Shown piece after piece: positions 36,419 through 46,170 of a stretch of DNA of 64,000 nt; position 1 is the stretch's first letter; every line of letters starts with the position of its first letter. Made by a program: the position numbers and the translations under genes. Under the pieces are notes generated by a model. That model saw only the letters and a list, made by a program, of their open reading frames with translations. It was not told the DNA's origin and did no database searches. Source of the stretch: Opisthocomus hoazin (Eukaryota > Chordata > Aves > Opisthocomiformes > Opisthocomidae); the NCBI RefSeq assembly GCF_030867145.1, contig NC_134436.1, positions 3,782,001-3,846,000 on the forward strand. Reading direction: 5' to 3'.

Positions 36419-36554
36419 CACCGGTTATGGCAGCTCACCGGTTATGGCAGCTCACCGGTTATGGCAGCTCACCCGTTATGGCAGCTCACCGGTTATGGCA
36501 GCTCACCGGTTATGGCAGCTCACCCGTTATGGCAGCTCACCGGTTATGGCAGCG
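36419..36554. repeat. Tandem array, 17-bp unit, eight copies
   Basis: Eight head-to-tail 17-bp units of CACCGGTTATGGCAGCT span exactly 136 bp. Units 4 and 7 carry the same single change (CACCCG for CACCGG), and the last base of unit 8 also differs. All others are identical, so the array is young. On the minus strand each unit reads GGTGAGC preceded by C or G, which resembles a 5' splice site. Confidence 0.97.
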
Positions 36555-38190
36555 CAGCCCTCTCAGCTGCGAGACAGCGCACGCTCAACCGCGGCCGGCA
36601 CCTTGCCGCGCCAGGCTGGAATTTGCAAGCTGTCCTGATGCATTAAAGCGCAAACGCCTGGCGTCCGGCTCCCAACCCTGCTGGGGCCACGCCGGGCCGT
36701 GCCACGCCATGGCATCCCCTCCTCAGGGATGCCGACACTGGGCCACCTGTCCCCAAGGGCGGCTGGAGCCACCCTCATCATCTTCATCTTCTACATTTAT
36801 TTTTCTCTCCCCCCCCGCCCCGGCTTTAAATAGCTCCTTCAGCGGAGTGGGGAGACGCTGCCAGGCTCCTGCTGCCGCCACAGCAAGGCGGGGGACACTG
36901 GGGACATCAAAAGCGGAGGGTCCCTGGCCAGGCAGAAGCACGTCAGCACCGTCAGCAGTGGGGCCCCGTGTGCCGATTCAGTGACGTGCACGGGGGCACA
37001 GAGGAGATGGGCAGGCACAGACGGCCACAGATGGACAGGCGGACAGGGTGCTCTGCCTGCCAAACCAGGGGAGTGGCTCAGGCAGAGGCACAGGACACCG
37101 AGGTGGGTGCCACAGCACCCTGATGGGCACAGCACCGCGAGGACCACCCCGGAGAGCCAGCTGGAGACGGGCTGCAGTCCCCTTGGTGAGCACCCATTCC
37201 CCGGGGATCCCAGGGCCTTGCCCCCCCTGCACCCAGAGCCGCACCACGCCTCCCTCCCAGGTCCACTCCCCACGCTGGGTGCTTCCCACCGGGGCCAGCA
37301 CCCACCATCCCACATCCCCCACTCCAGTGCCTTTCAGAGAGCCCCCTGCTCCCAGGGGACTCCCTGGGACCCCCCCAAGGCCACCCATCGTGCGTGCTCT
37401 GGGCTGCCCCTCCAGGTCCTTCCAGTGGGCTGGGCATGATGCAGGAGGCTTGGGCACCGGCCAAGGCTGCGGGCAGAGGGGACATCCTGTTCCGCAGCAT
37501 CAGCACACGCTCGCCCCTCGCCCACACGCCCAGCAACGCTCTCAAATCGCCGCGGGACCCAACGCCCACCCACAGCCGCTGGTGCAGCCGAGAGCTGTCC
37601 CGCAAAGGGACACGTCCATCCCGCGGCCAGGCGGGATGGGCTCAACCAGCCGCGCCAGTCCCAGCCAGCGCAGGGCAAACGGCGGCGAGATGCCCATGGG
37701 AGGAGGGAACAGCAACAGCCGGCTGGAATCGGAGTGTGAAGAAACGCCTCTTGCGTGCTCTGTCCGGAGCCAGCTAACGAGGCCATATTTGAAATGCTTC
37801 GCATACCTCCGGTCATCAGATTAGTGAGATGCAGAAGGTAAAGCAGAGGGCAAGGGGAGCACTCCCAGAGCCAGCAATCCTCGGCCGCTGGCTCCCACAG
37901 GCTGCAGGAACTGGGGGAAAAGTCCCCAGCTGGCAGCAGGGCGCAGGGACGGAGAGCGGCCGCAGGAACCCTGGGAGTGATGGGTGCCTGGGACCTACCT
38001 CCCTGCTGTGAAACCAGCTGAACACGGCACGGATGCAGGATGGGAAGGGGGGAAGAACAACCCAGGCTGGCACTCGCAGCCCCAGGCTCGGCCACCCTGG
38101 CTGTCTGTAAGCCTGCTGCCACATCCCGGCCACCAGCCCTTCCCACCCCTCACCTCCCCATGGCCCAGTCAAGACCTGGACCTGATGAAA

Positions 38191-38524
38191 GACCTTTCAG
38201 CATATAAAGGGGGCTTACAAGCAAGACAGAAAAAGACCTTCTGCCAAGCCCTGTAGTGACAGGACAAGGGGCAACAGTTTTAAACTGAAAGAGGACAGGG
38301 TTAGGCTGGACATCAGGAAGAAATGTTTTATGATGAGGGTGGTGAGACACTGGGACAGATTGCCCAGAATTGTGGATGCGCCATCATTGGAAGTATTCAA
38401 AGCCACCGGATAGGGCTTTGAGGAACCGGATCTAGTGGAAGACGTCCCTACAACTTCTGAGGGGGGCACTGGGCTACATGATCTTTGAAGGTCCCTTCCA
38501 ACCCAAACTATTCTATGAGTCTGT
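38191..38524 (+). mobile_element. CR1 LINE 3' fragment, copy 4
   Basis: This plus-strand CR1 3' end starts at GACCTTTCAG and finishes CCTTCCAACCCAAACTATTCTATGAG. It closely resembles copy 3, including the 5' truncation point, and has small deletions that break the ORF2 tail. Confidence 0.95.
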
Positions 38525-40921
38525 GAAAGGAGGCAAGACCCCACACAGCCTCCAAGCAACATCTGTGGGCACAGTTTGTTTGCCCTCCCTTGACCTGGAC
38601 CCAAACCCAAACAGACTCCCGCAAAGCAGAGGGCAGAGTGCTGGTCTGCACCTCCCATGGATGTGGACCTCCCTCCATCAGGCTTTGAACCAGCATCAAA
38701 AGTTCTTAAGCCATCCTCAAGACATCAATGCTCCTTAGGCATGAATGGTCCTCCCTGGCCATGCTCCAGCTGCAGAAGAGGCTGGAGAACAGGAACCTGC
38801 CTGTGAGCAGCAAGCGGGCACAGTGGAGAAGTGCCTAAGGGGCACAGAGGCAGCAGAGCTGAGAGTACTTGGATCTGCAAATGCCTGGGACCCTTCAGTG
38901 TCAGGATGTTCCACTGAGAACCCCTCAGCCGTCAGGATGTTGAAGTGAGAGATTCAGGAGTCAGACTTGGACCCCAGACTTCTTTTCCCAGCCAGCCTGT
39001 GAGGCACCAAAGCCACATGGGCGAGTACCAGCAAAAATAAGTGAAAACTGATGACCCCAGGACCCTTGAGGACACCAAGAGGTCACCTGGGGTCTGAGCG
39101 GATGGAGCTGCATTGCTCCTCTGCGCACAGCCAAAGACTCCCCTAAGGAAGATCATGGGAGATGGGTATCGCCCAAACATCCCTACGAAGAGATGGAGCA
39201 GAGGCATGAACTCAAGAAGGGTTTGCAAAGCCAAAAATTAAACATCCATCAAGCCACAGCCACAGATGAGACCAGGGCTGCCTTCTAACAGTGGGCAACC
39301 ACCAGTAAGCCAAGAGATGACCAGAGACAGCAGCATCAGAGGACACTGGAGGTGACCATGCCCCTCATCTCATCACACCAGGGCACAAACCCAACCCTCG
39401 CTCAAGCCTGGGCCATCCCCAGGAAGCCCCACAAGTGCTAAGTGAACGTATGCTGGGGTCAGTCAGGGTCTCATGGGTGGCAGCAGCCACACAAAACCCA
39501 CTGGAGTCATCCAGATGCACCTCAGAGCCTGCAGAGCTAGGACAGCACTGTTCCTCAGCCCTGTCACCACCCAGTGTCCAGTGCCACGAAGGTGACAATC
39601 AGACCCTTGGGATGAAGTCCATCTCAGAAGTGACCCCAAAATAACAGGCTACGTCTTTCACCGTGGCGCAGGTCCCATCCATCACCCACATCGTGCCCCC
39701 ACTGAAGAAGTGTATGACAGCGTTGACATGGGGCAGAGCCAGTGACCTAAGCCATTTTCCAGCTCCCACCTTTCTGAGCCAGGAGAATGGAGATGGAAAA
39801 TCACATCCCGCATGGAAAATCAGAAAACAGCATTTTCTTCCTTTGCCACCAGTTCCAGAGTCGAGGCCAACATGTACCTTCCCACGCCTGGGCCAACACG
39901 CCACAGGCATCACTCTGTGGAGGTGACAGGTCCTCATCCTCCCAGCATAAAGGATGTCCAGGTTCAGGCGATGGAAGATGCTTTGGTATGAGCAGCACTG
40001 TTCGAGTACGAGGACATAGAACCAGACCCACAAACCCCAAGGGAATACCACAGCTTGAGAGCCAAGCCTTCACAAGGTGGACACAGCAGGACCATTATTC
40101 CTGTTTTCCATGCCATAACGATGGATGTGTGGAAACCAGAGACACCAAGGCAGCCTCTTGAAAACCCTGTGACCTTAAAAATCCTTTCATTCACATAATA
40201 ACAGGCTGCCACCCATGTGTGGCAAGGGCTGTCATCTCAGACCCTCAATGCCCTCCACCTGCTTGCAACACAGAATGAGACCACTCCAAAGACATTATCA
40301 ATGCACCCCCAAAGCCCTGCAGTGCCCTGAAAGCAGAGAATACTGGGCACTATGAGGACCTGCTCCACGGCACGTTTGCACCATCAGCGCTGAGATGTTG
40401 ATGAACCCAAACGCTTCTTTCAACCCTGGTCTTCAGGCACCCAAGGGCCATGGGACAGGGTGAAACATGCCCTTTGGCCTCTCCCAAAGGTGACGGGACC
40501 TACAGGTCACCCTCAGCCACTCACTGGGGTCACACCGTCCTGCTGCCTGGCTCTCCCTGGAGCTCTGCTAAGGCTCCAACACTGCAGACATGCCAAGCAA
40601 CACGGGGCATGGATGGGGATGGAGGCTGCTGCTCACCCCCAAGCCCTGATGCTCACCCAGTGGTTTCCCCAGCACAAGGAGTCACAGCCCACCTCCCCAC
40701 CAGGGCAGGTCCCTCTGGTGAAGGCAAAGTCTGCTGCAGGCCTGATCCTGCCCCGTTCCCCATGGCAGAGCCACTCCTGAGCGTAAGCAAACTCACGAAT
40801 TTCCTCCCCACTGGTCTGGGCCCAGGCTTTCCTGGCCGGTTTGTCCCAGAGGTGGTTCCTCCTCCGGTCATCCCTTTACTCCTCCCTCCTGCCCATCCTA
40901 TGCCACTGCCCCCCTTCATCA

Positions 40922-41605
40922 GATCACAGAATGGTTTGGGTTGGAAGAGATCTCCAAAGACCATCCAGTCCAACCCCGTTGCCACAGGCAGGGACATCTT
41001 CCACTAGACCAGGTAGCTCAAAGACCCGTCCAGCCTGACTTTGAACACTTCCAGGTAAGGGCATCCACAGCTTCTTCTGGCAACCTGTCCCAGTGCCTCA
41101 CCACCCTCACCATAAAATATTTATTCCCTGTGTCCAATCTAAATCTTCCTTTTTCCAGTTTAAAACCGTTGCCCCTCATCCCATCACTACAGACCCTGGA
41201 GAAAAGCCTCTCTCCATCTTTCTTACCAGCCCCCTTTAAGTAGTGAAAGGTCTCCCCGGAGCCTTCTCTTCTCCAGGCTGAACACCCCCAACCCTCTCAG
41301 CCTCTCTCCATAGCAGAGCTGTCTCAGCCCTCGGACCATTTCAGCAGCCTCCTCCGGCCCCGCTCCCACAGGTCCATGTCTGTCTTGTGCTGGTGACCCC
41401 AGAGCTGGACGCAGTGCCCCAGGGGGTCTCACCAAAGTGGAGCAGAGGGAGAGCATCCCCTCCCTCACCCTGCTGGCCACGCTGCCGGTGATGCAGCCCG
41501 GGATGCAATTGGCTTTCTGGGCTGCGAGCGCACAAACCCAGCTCATGTCGCATTTGTCACCCACCAGTACCCCCTAGTCCTCTACAGGGCTGCTCCCAGT
41601 CCAAC
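40922..41605 (-). mobile_element. CR1 LINE 3' fragment, copy 5 (longest)
   Basis: This minus-strand copy of about 680 bp is the longest CR1 here. It includes the more upstream ORF2 segment (KANCIPGCI, then SLCSTLVRPPGALR-like) as well as the TTCAGCCTGGAGAAGAGAAG block and the 3' tail at 40922. Several frameshifts break the reverse transcriptase frame, so it is inactive. Confidence 0.95.
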
Positions 41606-43440
41606 CGTCCCCAGGCGGTGCTGGGGCTGGGGGTTGCCCCAACCCACCTGCAGGACCTTGGCACTTGGCATGGCTGAACCTCTCACTGTTTCTCCTGCCC
41701 CATCGCCTACCAAAAAGGCAATCCCACCCACTAGCTACCACCAGCATCCCCAGCCACCGCAGCCCAGCCCCGTGTACCCACCAGCGCGGGTGGACACTGT
41801 TTTCCTGGGATGGTGGTTCCCATTCTCCTCCCCAGCCTGGCTGGGGCTCAAGAGCCCCGTTCCCTGGGGTGTCACCGGGCCAGGAGAGTCCCCCAACCTC
41901 CCTGCCCGGGCTTTTCTCAGAGGGATGGCTGCGAGGGGCAGCGAGGACAACGGGGGGTGTTCACTGGGCGGGGGAGCCCTGCAAGACCCCCCACGCTCCC
42001 AGAAGTCGAGTCAGGGGAAAAGGAGAGGAAAAGAAAAAAAAAACCAACCCTTTTGAGTGTAATATTTTAGTTGAGCAACAGAGCATGAGTAAAGGAGGGA
42101 GCTTTTCGTGGTCTGGTGAGTTTAAGCTATGAGCTGAAAGTTTAACTATTAATACACTTAATCAAGAGGCTGTCCCTGCGCCCGGGGTTTGGGAAAACAA
42201 GCGCACCGGCAGGGCGAGGAGAGGCAGGGGAGTGCAGCACCTGCTCCCAGCACCCCAGAGAACGGCCCGGCTGGGGGGGATGGAGCTGGGGGGTCTGGGA
42301 CCAGCCGGGACTGGATCCAGCCTCAGCTGAGCCTTGAACAGCCATGGCAGGAGGTGCCGGGGGGATGCTGGCTGCCAGGGCCAAGTGCCCAGGCTTTGGC
42401 CCTCCTCCCAGCCCCCCAAGCAGGAGATTCAGCAGAGGGGACAATTTTGGGGAAGCAATGCCACCCCCAAGTCCTGCAGCATCCTTGGGTCCCAGCACCT
42501 GCACCGCCAACACCTGCCTGACCCCAGCACCAGCCCCGGTGCCAGCGGGAGACGCCAGCGGGTGAGGGACCCCCAGGGTGGGGGATCCCTGAAACACACA
42601 CTCCCCCCCCCCCCCCCCCGTGCCCTCACGGCACCTCCCCCCCAGCCCGCCTTGGAAGCGGAGGGACTGGCTGACTGCCGGGCGGGGGGGCCCGGAGCCC
42701 CCCCTCGCCCCCCGGGCAGGCGCCTGGCAGTGCGGCGCCGGCTGCCCGCATCTCCGCCGCCAAACCCGCGGCGAGGACGGCCCGGCCGCCTCCCGCCTTC
42801 CTCCCGGCGAGGAGGATGGAGGCACCCCCTGCCTGCACTGCCCCGGCCGGCAAAGCGGCGACCCCCCCGCCCAGGAGCCCCCCGCATCCCCGCACGGCGC
42901 CGGGCGGCCGCGGCGGGGGGCCGGGGCCAACTTCGGAGCGCCACCGGCCGGGCCTTTGTTACTTTGCTTTTGTTGTCACACGCCGGCGCGTCCCCGTCCC
43001 CATCGTCCCGTCATCCTGCCCCCCACACACACCCCACCCCCATCCCCCCCGACCCCCGACCCCGGCCCCAGCACTGGGCGCGACATCTGCCCGCTCGCCG
43101 GGCGGCTCCGCCGGGGCTAGGACGGTACCGGGGACCCGGGGACCCGCCGCGCGCGGTGACACCCCGGGCTCCGAGGGGCTGGGTGCCGGCAGCGGGGGTG
43201 CCGCGAACGAAGCCGCTTCTGCGAAGCTTTTTCCGGATAGAAATGCTAAGGAGGGACGGACGGACAGACGGACGGGGAAAGGTTTCCATGCCTACGAGCG
43301 CTCCCGCTGAGCAGTACCTTGGGGTGGGGGGGGGGTCACCACCTCGCCCCCCCTACTCCCCCCCCCGCGTTCCCATCCGACCCCTCCGCCTCAACCCGCT
43401 GCCCCCCGGGGAGGGGAATGCAGACCAGCCCCCGGGGAGC

Positions 43441-43490
43441 AAGGGGGGAAGGGGAGCGCGGGGCGGGGGGGGGCGGGGGTGTCCGTCCCT
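43441..43490 (+). other. G-quadruplex-prone G-run cluster in CpG island
   Basis: More than four runs of at least four G lie within about 40 nt (GGGGGG, GGGG, GGGG, GGGGGGGGG, GGGGG) separated by short loops. Such sequence readily forms G-quadruplexes. A long G run at about 44347-44370 is a second candidate in the same island. Confidence 0.5.
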
Positions 43491-44579
43491 CCGCAGCCCC
43501 AGGTGCGGCCCCGCCGCCGGGCGAAGGGGCCGGGGGGGAACGGACAAAGCGGCACAAAGGGGCTGCTGACACAGCAAGGGCCCGTTTCCAGAGAAACAAA
43601 ACTTCCGCCGGCTCCGGCCCTGCGCCCCAGGTAGCCGGGGCTTGTGCATCCCCCCCTTTCCCAAAATCCCGCCTCAACCCCCCCCCCTCCATCCCCGCAG
43701 CGCCCCAGCCCCCCCTCCCCGCCCCCCCCGCCCGGGGTCGTTGGCGGAGCGGGCGGCGGGGAGTAAAGGTTGCCGGGCCGGGGTCAGGGGCGACGGCGCG
43801 GCGCACACATGTGATCCGTTATCGCAGGATGTGCGCGCAGCTTTGTTTATGAGTGGGACGCGGAGCGGGGCGGGCGGCGGGGCTCGGCCCCCCCCCCCCC
43901 CCATCCCCATCCCACCCACAGCCCCCCTCTCCTCTCCCCAATCAATCAGCCCAGCAAAGAATAAACTGACCCAAAGCAAACACGGGCCCGCAAGAAGGAC
44001 GTCGCCGTTTGCGGGATGCGGCGGAAAAAAAAAAAAATAGTAATAATAAAAATAAAATGGGGAGAGGGGGGAGACGAACCACCGTGGGGCCTGCGGGGCC
44101 GCGATTCAGCGGAGTTTGGTGCCATAATCCCAGGGTTCAGGCACAAATCCCGAAACCCACGATGGCTCCGGGGCTGGCAGCACCAGCGGCGGGCGCCAAC
44201 GCGGGGCATTGCGCGGCGGACGCGGGGATCCGGCTGGATCTCTGGGTGCGGAGTGCGCCGGGTGCCTTCCCGGCGGGAGGCGGGGGGCAGCGGGAGGTTC
44301 GGGAATCCCATCCGACGGCGAAGCGGGGGGGAGGGGGGGAGATTACTTGGGAAGTGGGGGGGGGGGGGGGGTAATAAAGTTGGGTTAGTTGTTGCACATG
44401 GCTGGGCGATGGCGAGCGGCGCCGCTCCCACGGCCACCCCGCTGCCGGTCACCGGCGGAGGAGCCGAACTGCCGCCGCAGCCCGACGCGCCCCCGGGGGA
44501 GGCGAGAGCGACCCACGCGGGGAACCCGAGCGCGGAGCGGCCGCTCCAAGCCACAGGCGCCGGGCGGGGGCTCCCCCCC

Positions 44580-44606
44580 CCCACACACACACACGCACAC
44601 ACACCC
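44580..44606. repeat. (CA)n microsatellite in CpG island
   Basis: Imperfect CA repeats, about eleven dinucleotides interrupted by one CG, are flanked by C homopolymers. Confidence 0.8.
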
Positions 44607-45599
44607 CCCCCCCACGCGAGAACCCCCGCGGGTGGCAGTGGCCGGCCCCGCGCTGCCCGGGCCGCGCCGCCTCCCCCCGGCGCCGCGGCGCTGCCGGAGC
44701 GGCCGCCCCCGCCGCCACCATTGTCACCCGGGAAACCACCGGGCGATGCCGGGGCGGCGGGGGGGGGGCTCGCCCCCATCCCTCCCCCCTCTGAGCTCCC
44801 AGCGCATCCCCGCCGCGCCGCGGGGTACCGGGAAAGGGAGGGGGGTGCGGGGGGGCGGACACAGGGGGATCGGCCGCACCGAGACAAACTTTGCTCGTTA
44901 CCCCGCCGCCCCCCCCCGGGAAGCGGCGGGGCCGCCCGGGCGCCGCGCAGGCAGCACCGGCCGGGCCCCGGCGCGGGCAGGCGGCCAGCTCCGCGCCCCG
45001 CCGCCGCCGCGGGCAGCCCGGTAACGGCGCCGGGCGGAGCGGGGCGAACCGCAGCCGCCCCCCGCCAAACTTTTTCTTCTCCCCTCCTCCCCTTTCCCCC
45101 CCCCACCCCCCCGCCACACGCACACCCCAACTCCGCCGCTGCCCGCCGGAGCGGCCCCGGGGGCCGGCACCTACCGGCGGTCCGGGAGCCGCCGCCGCTG
45201 CGGGCAGCGCTGCCGGGAGCGGCGGGGGCTGCCCGGGAGCCGGGGGAGGGAAAGGGAAAGGGGGGGTCGGGGGGGGCCAGCACCTGCCCGGCGCCGGGAG
45301 GGGGGGGCCCGGCGAGAGGGGAGCCGAGGCGGGCACGGTGCCTCGCCGCCGCCGCACACCCACCTCCACATCGCCGCTCGCTCTGGGAGTGCACAGCCCC
45401 CGAATCGCGCTGCACGGCGCTGCCGCCGCTGCCCGCGGCTGCCGGCAAAACCCGGACCGGACCGGACCGCCCCGCGCCACGCGCCGCGCCGCGCCGCGCG
45501 CGCCCCCCGCCGCCCCGCGCGCGCGCCGCCCGCCGCACCCCCCCGGCCCGGCGCGCCCGACCCCCGCCCCGCGTACAGCCCCCCCCACTCCCCAATGTG

Positions 45600-46170
45600 G
45601 TGGTCCCCCCCGCGGGTGTCACCCCGCGCGCCCCGCCGTGTCCCATCCCCCCCCCGTGGGTGTCCCCGTGGCGTGCCCCTCCCGTCCCACCTGCCCGCAT
45701 GGGTGTCACCCGGCCACGGCCCCCGTGGGCCGCCCACCCCCCACGGATGTCCCTGTGGTGTGCCCCCCCCATCCCCGGGTCCTGGCCGCCCCCACCAGTG
45801 TCACCGTGGTGTGCCCGCCCCGTGTCCCATCAGCACCCCCGGGACGTCACCACGGTGTGCCCCCCCCCGTGTCCCGTCCACCTCCACGCTTTATGCACCC
45901 TACACCCCATCCACCCCCACTGCGGTGTGGCCCCCATGTCCCATCACCCCCCAACGGGTGGGCCCCCCGTAAGCCCCATGCCCTGCCTGTCCCCCACGGG
46001 TTTCACCCCACTGTGCACCCCATGTCCCATCCCCCCCCACGGGTGTCACACCGCCGTGACCCCCCCAGTCTGCAGCCACCCCCAACGGGGTGTCACCCCC
46101 TTGTCGTCCCCCCCATCCCTCCCTGTGGGGTGTCCCCCCGCACGTACCCCATTCCTCTGTCCCCCCAGGG
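45600..46170. repeat. C-rich minisatellite, about 45-50-bp unit
   Basis: About eleven degenerate units contain ACGGGTGTCACC, then GGTGTGCCCCCCCC and GTGTCCCATCCCCCC in that order. Unit length varies from about 43 to 78 bp. The array adjoins the right edge of the CpG island. Because the units are not frame-preserving and have no splice context, the long frames across it are not genes. Confidence 0.8.

Larger units (their letters stand above)
33967..42600. other. Non-coding DNA, part 3
   Basis: No gene is recognisable. The stretch holds two minisatellites (35848 and 36419), a possible MIR relic at 35690-35740, two CR1 copies (38191 and 40922) and unique GC-rich sequence. Its position between the candidate promoter island and the leader acceptor makes it presumptive CXXC5 intron. 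Confidence 0.45.
42600..45590. promoter_or_regulatory. CXXC5: Large CpG island, candidate CXXC5 promoter
   Basis: About 3 kb of very GC-rich sequence is dense in CpG, with GC-box-like runs and no TATA box. It lies about 30 kb upstream of the coding exon, on the 5' side of minus-strand CXXC5; the implied span of roughly 38 kb is close to what I recall of the human gene. Possible minus-strand donors include GCCG/GTAGGTGC near 45177 and GTGGAG/GTGGGTGTG near 45366, but the first exon cannot be fixed from sequence alone. Long open frames on both strands (up to 786 and 608 codons) are a by-product of stop-poor GC-rich DNA. Confidence 0.6.

Noticed and set aside
42334..43569. 411-codon plus-strand frame in CpG island
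   Set aside because: GC-rich stop-poor sequence; low-complexity Pro/Arg translation interrupted by homopolymer C runs.
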